The position numbers and the translations under genes were made by a program. DNA of 64,000 nucleotides from Homarus americanus (lineage: Eukaryota; Arthropoda; Malacostraca; Decapoda; Nephropidae). Below, one piece after another: positions 13,137-27,200 of this stretch (the stretch's first letter is position 1; each line of letters starts with the position of its first letter). The stretch spans positions 1 to 64,000 of the forward strand of contig NW_024727773.1 in the NCBI RefSeq assembly GCF_018991925.1, read 5' to 3'. The notes under the pieces were generated by a model. That model had not been told where the DNA came from, ran no database searches, and was given only the letters and a program-made list of their open reading frames with translations.

Positions 13137-16100
13137 GTAACTGGGAATGTCAGAGTGAACTGCGAGGCTGTGGAGCACCTGGGAGGTCAGAGGTACCTGG
13201 GAGTGTGAGAGGTGTACCTGGGAGGTCAGAGGTGTACCTGGGAGGTCGGAGGTGCACTGGAGTGTGAGAAGTACCTGGGAGTGTCTGGGTGCACTGGGAG
13301 TGTCTGGGGTGTACCTGGGAGTGTCTAAGGTGTACCCAGAGTGTCAGAGTGTACCTGGGAGTGTCAGAGGTGTACCTGGGAGTGTCAGGTTTGTACCAGG
13401 GAGGTCAATGGAGCACTTGGGAGGCCAGAGATGTACCTGGGAGGTCAGATGGTACCTGGGAGTTTCAGAGGTGCATTCTAGGTGTCAGAGGTGTACCTGG
13501 GAGTGTCAGAGGTGTACTGGGAGTGTCAGAGGTGCACCTGGAGTGTCAGCGGTGTACCTGGGAGTGTCTGGAGGTGTACCTGGAAGTGTCAGAGGTGTGC
13601 CTGGGAGTGTCAGGGTGCACTTGGGAGCGTCAAAGGAGCACCTTGGAGTGACTGAGGTGTACCTGGTGTGTCTGAGGTGCACCTGGCAGTGCCGGAGGTG
13701 TACCTGGCAGTGTCTGGAGGTACCTGGCAGTGTCAGATTTACCTGGGAGTGTCAGCGGTGTACCTGGAGTGTTAGACGTGTATCAGGGAGTGACAGAGAG
13801 CACCTAGGAGGCCAGTGTGCACTTGGGAGTGTGGAGAAGTGTACCTGGGAGTTCCCGGGTGTACCTGGGAGGTCAGAGGTGTACCTGGGAGTGTCAGGGT
13901 GAACAGGAATGTCAGTGGAGCACCTGGGAGAGTCAGAAGTACCTGGGAGTGTCAGAGGTACCTGGGATTGTCAGAGGTGTACCTGGGAGTGTCAGAGGTA
14001 CCTGGGAGTGTCGAGGTAAGGGAGGTAAGAAGTAACCCTGGAGCAAGTCGGAGGTGTACCTGGGAGTGTCGGAAACAGTGCTGGGAGGTGTACCTGGGAG
14101 TGCCTGAGGTGTACCTGGGAGTGTCTGAGGTGTACCTGGCAGTGTCTGGAGGTACCTGGGAGCAAGTTCGAGGTACCTGGCAGTGCCTGAGGTGCACCTG
14201 GCAGTGTCTGAGGTGCACCTGGCACTGTCAGGTGTTCCTGGGAGGTCACGGTGCACATGGGAGAAAGGAGGCATCAGGAGTGACAGAAGAGCACCCAGGA
14301 GGTCAGAGGTGTACCTGGGAGTGCTGGTCAGAGGTGTACCTGGGAGCACGGGAGGTACCTGGGAGAGCTGGGGAGGCACCAGAGTGTGTGGGAGGTGTAC
14401 CTGGGAGTAACAGAGAGATGTACCTGGAGCCAAGGTGTATCTGAGAAAGGGACGTGCACTGGGAGTGTCAGAGGTGTACCAGGGAGTGTGAGAAGTGTAC
14501 CCAGGAGTGTCAGAGGTGTACCTGGGAGGTAAGAAGTGTACCTGGGAGTGTCAGGGTGTACCAGGAGGCCGGTGGAGAGCCTGGGAGGTTGGGAGGTACC
14601 GGAAAGGAGGTACCTGGGAGTGCCAGGGGTGTACCAGGGAGGCCAGTGGAGTACCTGGAGGTCAGAGGTACCTGAGTGTCAGAGGTATCTGGGAGGTCGG
14701 GACGGTATATGGGAGTGTCAGAGGTGTACTAGGGAATGTCAGAGGAGCACATGGGAGTGTCAGGAGGTACCTGGGAGTGTCAGAGGTGTACCTGGAGTCA
14801 GAGGTGTACCTGGGAGTGTCAGAGGTACCTGGGAGGTGTCGGAGGTATCCCTGGGAGGCAGAGGAAGTGCACGCAGAGTGTCAGAGGTGTCTGGGAGTGT
14901 AAGAAGGTACCTGGGAGGTTGGGGTACCAAGGAGGTCAGTGGAGAGCCTGGGAGTGTCAGAGGTGTACCTGGGAGTGTCAGAGGTGTACCTGGAGGTCAG
15001 GTGTACCAGGAGTGTCAGTGGAGTACCTGGGAGTCAGAGGCCTGAGACGAAGGTGTACCTGGGAGTATCGGAGGTGTGGCCTGGGAGTGTCAAAGGTACC
15101 TGGGAGTATCAGAGGTGTACCTGGGAGGTCAGAGGCACCTGGGAATATCGGAGGTGTACCTGGGAATGATCGGAGGTGGACCAGGGCGTGTCAGAGGTGC
15201 ACCTGGAGTCTCAGAGAGTGAACAAAGAGTGCCAGAGGAGTACCTGGGAGTGTCAGAGGTACCCGGAGTATGGAGGTGTACCTGGGAGTATCAGAAGTGT
15301 ACCTGGGAGTGTCAGAGGTGTACCTGGGAGTATCAGAGGTACCTGGGAGTGTGAGTAAGGTACCTGGGAGTGTCAGAGGTACCTGGGAGTGTCAGAGGTG
15401 TACCTGGAAGTGCAAAGTAACTGGGAGTGCGAGTGTACCTGGGAGTGTAAGAACTGTACCTGGGAGTATCGGAGGTGTACCTGGGAGTGTCGGGGTGTAC
15501 CTGGGAATGTCAGAGGTACTTGGGAGTGTCAGAGGTACCTGGGAGTGTCGGAGGTACCTGGGAGTGTAGGAAGTACCTGGGAGTGTCGGAGGTACCTGGG
15601 AGCCGAGGTACCGGAGTGTCAGAGGTGCACCTGAATGTCAGAGGTGCACTGGGAGTGTCAGTGAGCACCAGGGAATGCTCAGAGGAGTACTTGGAGAGCA
15701 GAGGTGTACCTGGGAGGTCAGAGGTGTACCTGAGCTGTGAGGTACCTGGGAGCATCAGGAGGTACCTGGGAGTGTCGGAGGTACCTGGGAGTGTGAGGAA
15801 GGCATCTGGGAGGTTAGACGTATCAGGAGTGACAGAGAGTACCCAGAGGTCAGGAGGTACTTGGGAGTGTGAGAAGTGCACTGGGAGTGTTCTGGTGTAC
15901 CTGGGAGTGTCAGAGGTGTACCTGGGAGGTCAGGAGTAACAGGGAGTGTCAGTGGAGAGCCTGGGAGTGTCAGAGGTGTACCTGGGAGGTTGGAGGTACC
16001 TGGGGTGCCAGGAGTGCCAGTGGAGTACCTGGGAGGTCAGAGGTGTACCATGGAGTGTCAGAGGTGTATCTGGGAAAGGACGTACATGGGAGTGCAGAGG

Positions 16101-19100
16101 TACCAGGGAATGTCAGAGGAGTACCTGGGAGGTCAGAGGTGTACTTGGGAGTGTCAGAGTTGTACCTGGGAGGTCAGAGGTGTACCTGGGAGGTCAGAGG
16201 TGTACCTGGGAGTGTCGGAGGCATACCTGGGAGTGTGAGAAGGTACCTGGGAGTGCATGGCATCAGGGAGTGACAGAGAGGCCCTAGGAGGTCAGGAGGT
16301 GCACTTGGGAGTGTAGGAAGTGTACCTGGGAGTGTCTCTGTGTACCTGGGAGGCAGAGGTGTACCTGGGAGGTCAGGGGAGTAACAGGGAATGTCGTGGA
16401 GTACCTGGAGTCAGAGACCTGCAGAGTGTCAGAGGTGTACCTGGGATTGTCAGAGGTGTACCTGGGAGGCAGAGGTGTACCTGGGAGTGCCGGAGGTGTA
16501 CGTGGGAGGTAAGAAGTGGTACCTGGGAGTGTCGGAGGTGTACCTGGGGAGTGGAGGTGTACCTGGGAGTGTCAGAGGTGTACTTGGGAGTGCCTGAGGT
16601 GTACCTGGGAGTGTCTGAGGTGTACCTGGCAGTGTCTGAGGTGTGCCTGGGAGGTCAGAGGTGCACTGAGTGTCAGGGTGCACCTTGGAGTGTCTGAGGT
16701 GTACCTGGGAGTGTCTGAGGTGTACCTGGCAGCAGTCTGAGGTGTACCCAGTGTCTGGAGGTGTACCTGGCACTGTCATGGTAAGCTGGGAGTACAGCAC
16801 CTGGAGCACAGAGGTATCAGGGAGTGACAGAGAGCACCTAGGAGGTCAGAGGTGTACCTGGGAGTGTGAGGCACTGGGAGACGGGAGGTGTACCTGGGAG
16901 TGCTCAGAGGTGTACCTGGGAGCATGGAGGTGTAATGGGAGTATCAGAGATGTACCTGGGAGGTCAGAGGTGTATTCAGAGTGTTGGACGGTACCTGGGA
17001 GTGTTGGGAAACCAGGCGTGAGAAGTGCACTGGAGTGCCAGAGTGTACCTGGGAGTGGTGAAGTGTACCTGGAGTGTGAGAGGTACCTGAGTCAGAGGTA
17101 CCTGGGAGCATCAGAGATGTACCTGGAGTGTCAGAGATGTACTGGGAGAGGGAGAAGTGTACCTGTGAGTGTCAGAGGTGTACCTGGGAGTGTAAGAAGG
17201 TACCTGGGAGGTCAGGGGTGTACCAGGGAGTGTCAGTGGAGCCTAGGAGTGTCAGAGGTGTACCTGGAAGTGTCGGAGGTGTACCTGGGAGTGCCAGGTA
17301 CCAGGAGTGCCAGTGGAGTACCTGGGAGGTCAGAGGTGTACCTTGGAGTGTCAGAGGTATCTGGGAGGTCGGACGTACATGGGAGTGCAGAGATGTACCA
17401 GGAATGTCAGAGGAGTACTTGGGAGGTCAGAGGTGTACCTGGGAGTGTAGAGGTGTACCTTGAGTGTCAGAGGTGTACCTGGGAGTGTCAGAGGTACCTG
17501 GGAGGTCGGAGGCATACCTGGGAGGGTGTGGGAGAAGTGGTACCTGGGAGTGTCAGGAGGTACCTGAGTGAAGAAGTGCACTGGGAGTGTCAGGGTGAAA
17601 CCAAGGAGTGTCATGGAGAGCCTGGGAGTGTCAGAGGTGTACCTGGGAGCAGAGGTGTACCTGGGAGGTCAGGGGTGTACCAGGAGGTCAGTGGAGTAAC
17701 TGGAGAGTCAGAGGTGTACCTGGGAGCATCGAAGGTACCTGGGAGTATCGGCGGTGTACCTGGGAGTGTCAAAGGTACCTGGGAGTATCAGAGGTGTACC
17801 TGGGAGTGTCAGAGGTGTACCTGGGAATATCGGAGGATGCTGGGAATATCGGAGGTACCAGGCGTGTCAGAGGTGTACCTGGGAGTTCAGAGGTGACCAA
17901 AGAGTGTCAGAGGAGTACCTGGGAGGCCAGAGAGGTGTACCTGGGAGCACGGGAGGTACCTGGGAGTATCAGAAGTGTACCTGGGAGTGTCAGATGTGTA
18001 CCTGGGAGCATCAGAGTGTACCTGGGAGGGGAGAAGTACCTGTGAGTGTCTGGGGTGTACCTGGGAGGTCAGAGGTATACCTGGGAGTGTCAGGGTGTAC
18101 CAGGGAGTGTCAGTGAGTACCTGGGAGTGTCAGAGATGTACCTGGAGGTCAGAGGTGTACCTGGGAGTGCAGAGGTGTACCTGGGAGTGTCAGAGGTGCA
18201 CCTGGGAGTGTCGGAGGTGCACCTGAAGTGCAAAAAGTGTACCTGGGAGTGTCGTAGGGTGTAACCTAGAGTAAGAACTGTACCTGGGAGTGTCGGAGGT
18301 GTACCTGGGAGGTCGGAGGCACTGGGAATGTCAGAGGTGTACTGGGAGGTCAGAGGTGTATCTGGGAGTGTCGGAGGTGTACCTGGAAGTGCAAAAAGGT
18401 ACCTGGGAGTGTCGTAGGTGTACCTGGGAGTGTAAGAACTGTACCTGGGAGTGTCGGAGGTGTACCTGGGAGTGTCGGAGGTGTACCTGGGAATATCAGA
18501 GGTGTACTTGGGAGTGTCAGGGAGTACCTGGGAGGTCAGAGGTGTACCTGGGAGTATCAAAGGTGTACCTGGGAGAACTGAGGTGTACCTGGGAGGTCAA
18601 AGGTGTACCTGGGAGCATCAGAGGTACCTGGGAGCCAGAGGTGTACCTGGGAATATCGGAGGCCTGGGAATATCGGAGGTGTACCAGGGCGTGTCAGAGG
18701 TGTACCTGGGAGTCTCAGAGGTACCAAAGAGTGTCAGAGGAGTACCTGGGAGTGTCAGAGGTGTACCTGGGAGCATCGGAGGTGTACCTGGGAGTATCGG
18801 AAGTGTACCTGGGAGCCAGATGTGTAACTGGGAGCACCAGAGGTACCTGGGAGGTGAGAAGGTACCTGGGAGTGTCTGGGGTGTACCTGGGAGTGTCAGA
18901 GGCATACCTGGGAGTGTCAGGGTGTACCAGGAGTCAATGGGAGATGTCAGAGATGTACCTGGGAGTGTCAGAGGTGTACCTGGGAGTGTCAGAGGTGTAC
19001 CTGGGAGGTCAGAGGTACCTGGGAGGTCGGAGGTGTACCTGGAAGCACAAAAAGCCTGGGAGTGTCGTAGGTGTACCTGGGAGTGTAAGAACTGTACCTG

Positions 19101-21232
19101 GGAGTGTCGGAGGTACCTGGAGGCGGAGGTGTACCTGGGAACGTCAGAGGTGTACTTGGGAGTGTCAGAGGTATCTGGGAGGTCAGAGGTGTACCTGGAA
19201 GTGCAAAAAGGTACCTGGGAGTGTCGTAGGTGTACCTGGGAGTGTAAGAACTGTACCTGGGAGGTCGGAGGTTACCTGGGAGTGTCGGAGGTACCTGGGA
19301 ATGTCAGAGGTGTACTTGGGAGTGTCAGTGAGTACCTGGAGGTCAGAGGTACCTGGGAGTATCGAAGGTGTACCTGAGTGCAGGGTGTACCAGGAGCAGG
19401 AGTACCTGGGAGGTCAGAGGTGTACCTGGAGTGTCAGAGGTGTATCTGGGAGTGTCGACGTACATGGGAGGTCAGAGGTGTACCAGGAATGTCAGAGGAG
19501 TACTTGGGAGGTCAGGGAGGTACCTGGGAGGCCAGAGGTGTACCTTGGAGTGTCAGAGGTACCTGGGAGTGTCAGAGGTGTACCTGGGAGTGTCGGAGGT
19601 ATACCTGGGAGTGTGGAGAAGGCACCTGGGAGGTCAGGAGGCACCTGGAGTGTAAGAGGCACCTGGAGTCAGGGTGTACCAAGGAGTGTCAGGAGAGCCT
19701 GGGAAGGCTGGAGGTACCTGGGAGTGCCGAGGTACCTGGGAGTCAGGGGTGTACCAGGGAGGTCAGTGGAGTACCTGGGAGTGTCAGAGGTGTACCTGGG
19801 AGTATCGAAGGTACCTGGGAGCATCGCAGGTACCTGGGAGTGTCAAAGGTACCTGGGAGCATCAGAGGTGTACCTGGAGTGTCAGAGGTGTACCTGGGAA
19901 TATCGGAGGTGTACCTGGGAATATCGGAGGTGTACCAGGCGTGTCAGGTGTACCTGGGAGTCTCAGAGGAACCAAAGAGTGTCAGAGGAGTACCTGGGAG
20001 TGTCAGAGGTGCACCTGGGAGTATCGGAGGTGTACCTGAGTATGAGAAGTGTACCTGGGAGTGTCAGATGTACCTGGGAGCATCAGAGGTGTACCTGGGA
20101 GGGAGTGAGAGAAGTGTACCTGGAGTGTCTGGGGTGTACCTGGGAGTGTCAGAGGCATACCTGGGAGTGTCAGGGGTGTACCAGGGAGGTCAGTGGAGTA
20201 CCTGGGAGTGTCAGAGATGTACTGGGAGGGTCAGAGGTACCTGGAGTGTCAGATGTACCTGGGAGTGTCAGAGGTGTACCTGGGAGTGTCGGGAGGCACT
20301 GAAGTGCAAAGTGTACCTGGGAGTGTCGTGAGGTACCTGGGTGTAAGACTTGTACCTGGGAGGTCTGAGGTACCTGGGAGTGTCGGAGGTACCTGAATGT
20401 CAGAGGTGTACTTGGGAGAGGTCAGAGGTACCTGGGAGTGTCGGAGGTGTACCTGGGAGTGTAAGAAGGCACCTGGGAGGTCGGAGGTGTACCTGGGAGT
20501 GTCGGGAGGTGTACCTGGGAGTGTCAGAGGTACCTGGGAGTTCAGCGGTGTACCTGGAGGTGTCTGAGGTACCTGGGAGGTCAGAGGTGTGGCTGGGAGC
20601 GTCAGAGGTGCACTTGGGAGTGACAGAGGTGCACCTTGGAGTGTCGAAGGTGTACCTGGGAGTGTCTGAGGTGTACCTGAAGTGTCTGAGGTGTACCTGG
20701 CAGGTCTGAGGTGTACCTGCAGTGTCATGGTGTACCTGGGAGGTCAGCGGTGCACCTGGGAGTGTTAGAGGTGCATCAGGGAGTGACAGAGGAGCACCTA
20801 GGAGTGTCAGAGGTGTACCTGGAGTGTCAGAGGTGTACCTGGGAGTATCGGAGGTGTACCTGGGAGGTCAGGGGGTACCAGGAGTGTTAGTGAGTACCTG
20901 GGAGGCAGAGATGTACCTGGGAGTAACGAAGGTGTATCTGGGAGTATCGGAGGTACCTGGGAGTGTCAGAGGAAATGGGAGCATCAGAGGTGTACCTGGG
21001 AGTGTCAGGTGTACCTGGGAATATCGGAGGTGTACCTGGGAATATGGGAGATGTACCAGGCGTGTCAGAGGTGTACCTGGAGGCGTCAGGAGGCCCAGAG
21101 TATCGGAGGGTCCCGGAGAATCGGAAGTGTACCTGGGAGTGTCAGAGGTGAACCTGGGAGTATCAGAGGTGTACCTGGGAGTGTCAGGAGGTGTACCCAG
21201 GAGTGTCAGGGTGTAACTGGAGTGTGAGAGGT
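13137..21232 (+). repeat. Super-repeat copy of about 8.1 kb (copy A)
   Basis: Runs from landmark GTAACTGGGAATGTCAG at 13137 to the same landmark at 21233 (8096 bp). Internal landmarks pair with the next copy: GGAGTGACTG unit about 13651 with 21749, CACATGGGAG 14254 with 22425, CGTGTCAG 15187 with 23281, 17863 with 25886, 18690 with 26728, 19940 with 27996, 21061 with 29110. All offsets fall between about 8.02 and 8.17 kb. The order of rare variants, not only their presence, is kept. Confidence 0.8.
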
Positions 21233-24200
21233 GTAACTGGGAATGTCAGAGGTGAACCAGGAGTGTCAGTGAGTACCTGGGAGTGTCAGAGGTGTACCTG
21301 GGAGGTGAGGAGGTGTACCTGGGAGTGTCAGAGGTGTACCTGGGAGTGTCGGAGGTGTACTTGCGAGTGTGAGAATGTACCTGGGAGGTCTGGGGTGTAC
21401 CTGGGAGTGTCTGGGTGTACCTGGGAGTGTCTAAGGTACTCCAGAGTGTCAGAGGTACCTGGGAGTGTCAGAGGTACCTGGGAGTGTCAGGTTGTACCAG
21501 GAGTGTCAATGGAGTACCTGGGAGGTCAGAGATGTACCTGGGAGGTCAGATGGTGTACCTGGGAGTCTCGGAGGTGTACCTGTTAGTGTCAGAGGTGTAC
21601 CTGGGAGGTCAGAGGTGTACTTGGGAGTGTTAGGAGGTACCTGGGAGTGTCAGCGTGTACCTGGGAGTGTCTGAGGTGTACCTGGAAGTCAGAGGTGTGC
21701 CTGGGAGTGTCAGGGTGCACTTGGGAGTGTCAAGTGCACCTTGGAGTGACTGTGGTGTACCTGGTGTGTCTGAGGTGCACCTGGCAGTGTCTGAGGTGTA
21801 CCTGGCAGTGTCTGAGGTGTACCTGGCAGTGTCAGCGGTTTACCTGGGAGTGCCAGGGCTGTACCTGGGAGTGTTAGACGGTATCAGGGAGTGACAGAGA
21901 GCACCCAGGAGTGTCAGAGGTGCACGGGAGTGTGAGAAGTGTACTGGGAGTGTCTCGGGTGTACCTGGGAGTGTCAGAGGTAACCTGGAGTGTCAGGGGT
22001 GTAACAGGGAATGTCAGGTGAGTACCTGGGAGGTCAGAAGTGTACTGGGAGTGTCAGGAGGTGTACCTGGGATTGTCAGAGGTGTACCTGGGAGTGTCAG
22101 AGGTGTACCTGGGAGTGTCGGAGGTGGCGGGGAGTGTAAGGAGGTACCTGGGAGTGTCGGAGGTGTACTGGGAGTGTCGGAGGTACCTGGGAGTGTCAGA
22201 GGTACTTGGGAGTGTCTGAGGTGTACCTGGGAGTGTCTGAGGTACCTGGCAGTGTCTGGAGGTGTGCCTGGGAGTGTTAGGGAGGCACTTGGGAGTGTCA
22301 GAGGTGCACCTTGGAGTGTCTGAGGTGTACCTGGAGAGTCTGAGGTACCTGGCAGTGTCTGGAGGTGTACCTGGCAGTGTCTGAGGTGCACCTGGCACTG
22401 TCAGCGCAGGCTGGGAGTCACCGGCACATGGGAGGTTAGAGGTGATCAGAGTGACAGAGGAGACCTCAGGAGGTCAGAGGTGTACCTGGGAGTGTCAGAG
22501 GTGTACCTGGGAGGTCGGGAGGTGTACCTGGGAGTGTCAGAGGTGTACCTGGGAGCAAGTCAGACGTGTACCTGGGAGAGACACTGGAGGAAGTGTACCT
22601 GGGAGTGTGGGAGGTACCTGGGAGGAAGAAGGTAACCTGGGAGTGTAGGGGTGTACCAGGAGTGTCAGGAGAGCCTGGGAGGCCAAGAGGTGGACCCATG
22701 TTGGAGGTGTACCTGGGAGGGGTGTACCAGGAGTGGAGTACCTGGGAGGCTGAGGTGTACCTTGAGTGTCAGAGGTGTATCTGGAGGTCGGACGTATAGG
22801 GAGTGTCAGGAGGTGTAACTAGGAATGTCAGAGGAGCATGGGAGTGTCAGAGGTGTACCTGGGAGTGGTCAGGAGGTGTACCTGGAGTGTCAGAGGTGTA
22901 CCTGGGAGTGTCAGAGGTGTACCTGGGAGTGTCGGAGGTATACCTGGGAGTGTGAGAAGTGGTACCTGGGAGTGTCAGAGGTGTACCTGGGAGTGTAAGA
23001 AGTGTACCTGGGAGGTTGGGGTGTACCAAGGAGGTCAGTGAGAGCCTGGGAGTGCCGAGGTACTGGGAGTGCCAGAGGTGTACCTGGGAGGCTGGGGGTG
23101 ACCAGGAGGTCAGTGGAGTACCTGGGAGTGTCAGAGGTGTACCTGGGAGTATCGAAGGTGTACCTGGGAGTATCGGCGGTGTACCTGGGAAAAAGGTGTA
23201 CCTGGAGCATCAGAGGTGTACCTGGGAGTGTAGAGGTACCTGGGAATATCGGAGGTGGGAATATCGGAGGTGTACCAGGGCGTGTCAGAGGTGTACCTGG
23301 GATCCCAGAGGTGAACCAAGAGTGTCAGAGGAGTACCTGGGAGTGTCAGAGGTGTACCTGGGAGTATCGGAGGTACCTGGGAGCATCAGAAGTGTACCTG
23401 GGAGTGTCAGATGGTACCTGGGAGTATCAGAGGTACCTGGGAGTGTATGTGCCTGGGAGTGTCTGGGGTGTACCTGGGAGTGTCAGAGGTTACCTGGGAG
23501 AGTCAGGGGTGTACCAGGAGGCAGTGAAGTACCTGGGAGGTGTCAGAGATGTACCTGGGAGTGTCAGAGGTGTACCTGGGAGTGTCAGGAGGTGTACCTG
23601 GGAGTGTCGGAGGTACCTGGAAGTGCAAAAGTGGGAGTGTCGTAGGTGTACCTGGGAGTGTAAGAACTGTACCTGGGAGTATCGGAGGTGTACCTGGGAG
23701 TGTCGGAGGTGTACCTGGGAATGTCAGAGGTGTACTTGGGAGTGTCAGAGGTGTACTGGGAGCAAAGGAGTGTACCTGGGAGGTCAGAGGTGTACCTGGG
23801 AGTGTCAGAGGTGTACCTGGGAGCTGGGGTGACTCAGGAAGTGTCAGAGGAGTACTTGGGAGTGTCAGGAGGTGTACCTGGGAGGCCAGAGGTGTACCTT
23901 GAGTGTCAGAGGTACCTGGGAGCATCAGAGGAACCTGGGAGTGTCGGAGGTGTACCTGGGAGTGAGAAGTGTACCTGGGAGTGTCTCAGGTGTACCTGGG
24001 AGTGTCAGAGAGGTGCACCTGGGAGTGTCAGAGCACAGAGAAGGTGAGCAGCCTGGGAGGTCAGGAGGTGTACCTGGGAGTGTCGGAGGTGTACCTGGGA
24101 GGTCAGGGGTGTACCAGGGAGTGCCAGTGAGTACCTGGGAGTGTCAGAGGTAATTATGGAGTGTCAGAGGTGTATCTGGGAGTGTCGGATGTACATGGGA

Positions 24201-27200
24201 GTGTCAGAGGTACCAGGGAATGTCAGAGGAGTACTTGGGAGTGCCAGAGGTGTACCTGGGAGTGTCAGAGTTGTACCTGAGTGTCAGAGGTGTACCTGGG
24301 AGTGTCAGGAGGTACCTTGGGAGGTCGGAGGCATACCTGGGAGTGTGAGAAGTGTACCTGGGAGTGTTAGGACGTGTATCAGGGAGTGACAGAGAGTACC
24401 TAGGAGTGTCAGAGGTGTACTTGGGAGTGTGGAGAAGGTACCTGGGAGTGTCTCTGGTGTACCTGGGAGTGTCAGAGGTGTACCTGGGAGTGTCAGGGGA
24501 GTAACAGGGAATGTCAGGAGTACCTGGGAGTGTCAGGAGGTGTACCTGGGAGTGTCAGAGGTACCTGGGATTGTCAGAGGTGTACCTGGGAGGTCAGAGG
24601 TGTACCTGGGAGCCGGAGGTACGTGGGAGTGTAAGAAGTGTACCTGGGAGTGTCGGAGGTACCTGGGAGTGTCGGAGGTGTACCTGGGAGAGGTCAGAGG
24701 TGTACTTGGGAGTGTCTGAGGTGTACCTGGGAGTGTCTGAGGTGTACCTGGCAGTGCTGAGGTGTGCCTGGGAGTGTCAGAGGTGCACTTGGGAGTGTCA
24801 GAGGTGCACCTTGGAGTGTCTGAGGTGTACCTGGGAGTGTCTGAGGTGTACCTGGCAGAGCCTGAGGTGTACCTGGCAGTGTCTGAGTGTACCTGGCACT
24901 GTCAGCGGTAAGCTGGGAGTGTCACCGGTGCACCTGGGAGCATAGAGGTGTATCAGGAGGACAGAGGAGCACCTAGGAGTGTCAGAGGTGTACCTGGGAG
25001 TGTCAGAGGTGTACCTGGGAGTATCGGAGGTGTACCTGGGAGTGTCAGAGGTGTACCTGGGAGGTCAGAGGTGTACCTGGGAGCATCAGAGATGTACCTG
25101 GGAGTGTCAGAGGTGTATCTGTGAGTGTTGGACGTGTACCTGGGAGTGTCAGAGGTACCAGGGAGGTGTGAGAAGGCCTGGGAGTGTCAGAGGTGTACCT
25201 GGGAGTGTAGGAAGTGTACCTGGGAGGGGAGAAGGCCTGGGAGGTCAGAGGTACCTGGGAGTATCAGAGATGTACCTGGGAGTGTCAAGAGATGCACTTG
25301 GGAGTGTGGAGAAGTGTACCCAGAGTGTCAGAGAGGTACCTGGGAGTGTAAGAAGTACCTGGGAGTGCTGGGGTGTACCAGGGAGTGTCAGGAGCCTAGG
25401 AGGTCAGAGGTGTACCTGGAAGTGTCGGAGGTGTACCTGGGAGTGCCAGGGGTACCACAGGGAGTGCCAGGAGCACTGGAGTGTCAGAGGTGTACCTTGG
25501 AGTGTCAGAGGTGTATCTGGGAGTGTCGGACGTGACTGGGAGTGTCAGAGATGTACCAGGAATGTCAGAGGAGCACTTGGGAGTGTCAGAGGTGTACCTG
25601 GGAGGTCAGAGGTGTACCTTGGAGTGTCAGAGGTGTACCTGGGAGGTCAGAGGTGTACCTGGGAGTGTCGGAGGTATACCTGAGTGTGGAGAAGGTACCT
25701 GGGAGGTCAGAGGTGTACCTGGGAGTGTAAGAAGTGTACCTGGGAGTGTCAGGTGGTGTACCAAGGAGGTCAGTGGAGAGCCTGGAGGGGTCAGAGGTGT
25801 ACCTGGAGTGTCAGAGGTGTACCTGGAGTGTCAGGGGTGTACCAGGGAGTGTCAGGAGCAACTGGGAACATCGGAGGTACCAGGGCGTCAGAGGTGTGTA
25901 CCTGGGAGGTCTCAGAGGTGACTGAAGAGTGTCAGAGTGAGTACCTGGAGTGTCAGAGGTGTACCTGGGAGTATCGGGAGGTGTACCTGGGAGCATCAGA
26001 AGTGTACCTTGGAATGATGTGTACCTGGGAGTATCAGAGGCAAATGGGAGTGAGAAGGTACCTGTGAGTGTCTGGGGGTGTACCCTGGGAGTCAGAGGTA
26101 TACCTGGGAGCAAGCCAGGGGTGCACCAGGGAGTGTCAGTGAGTACCTGGGAGTGTCAGAGATGTAACCTGGGAGCACAGAGGTGTACCTGGGAGTGTCA
26201 GAGGTGTACCTGGGAGTGTCAGAGGTGTACCTGGGAGTGTCGGAGGTCACCTGGAAGTGCAAAAAGTGCACTCAAGTGTCGTGGAAAAAATTTTAGGAGT
26301 GTAAGCACTGTACCTGGGAGGCCGGGAGGTGTACCTGGGAGTGTCGGAGGTGCACCTGGGAATGTCAGAGGTGTACTTGGGAGTGTCAGAGGTGTATCTG
26401 GGAGTGTCGGAGGCACTGGAAGTGCAAAAAGTGTGCCTGGGAGCAAGTCGTAGGTGTACCTGGGAGTGTAAGAACTGTACCTGGAGTGTCGGAGGTACCT
26501 GGGAGTGTCGGAGGTACCTGGGAATATCAGAGGTGTACTTGGGAGTGTCAGTGAGTACCTGGGAGTGTCAGAGGTGTACCTGGGAGTATCAAAGGTGTAC
26601 CTGGGAGAATCGGCGGTGTACCTGGGAGTGTCAAAGGTGTACCTGGGAGCATCAGAGGTACCTGGGAGTGTCAGAGGTGTACCTGGGAATATCGGAGGTG
26701 TACCTGGGAATACGGGAGGTACCAGGGCGGCAGAGGTGTACCTGGGAGTTCTCAGAGGTACCAAAGAGTGTCAGAGAGTACCTGGGAGTGTCAGATGTAC
26801 CTGGATATCGGAGGTGTACCTGGGAGTATCGGAAGTGTACCTGGGAGTTTCAGATGTGTAACTGGGAGATCAGAGGTACCTGGGAGGGAGAAGTGTACCT
26901 GGGAGTGTCTGGGGTGCACCTGGGAGGTCAGAGGCATACCTGGGAGTGTCAGGGTGTACCAGGAGTGTCAATGGAGTACCTGGGAGTGTCAGAGATGTAC
27001 CTGAGTGTCAGAGGTGTACCTGGGAGTGCCAGAGGTGCCTGGGAGTGTCAGAGGTGTACCTGGGAGTGTCGGAGGTGTACCGAAGTCAAAAAGTGTACCT
27101 GGGAGTGTCGTGGTACCTGGGAGTGTAAGAACTGTACCTGGGAGTGTCGGAGGTGTACCTGAGTGTCGGAGGTGCACGGGAACGTCAGAGGTGTACTTGG

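Noticed and set aside
18290..20302. 670-codon forward open frame
   Set aside because: It consists of satellite units read in drifting frames: the peptide switches between VYLGVSE, CTWECQR and VPGSVRG at each short indel. Open frames are expected because the unit is 7 codons without stop.
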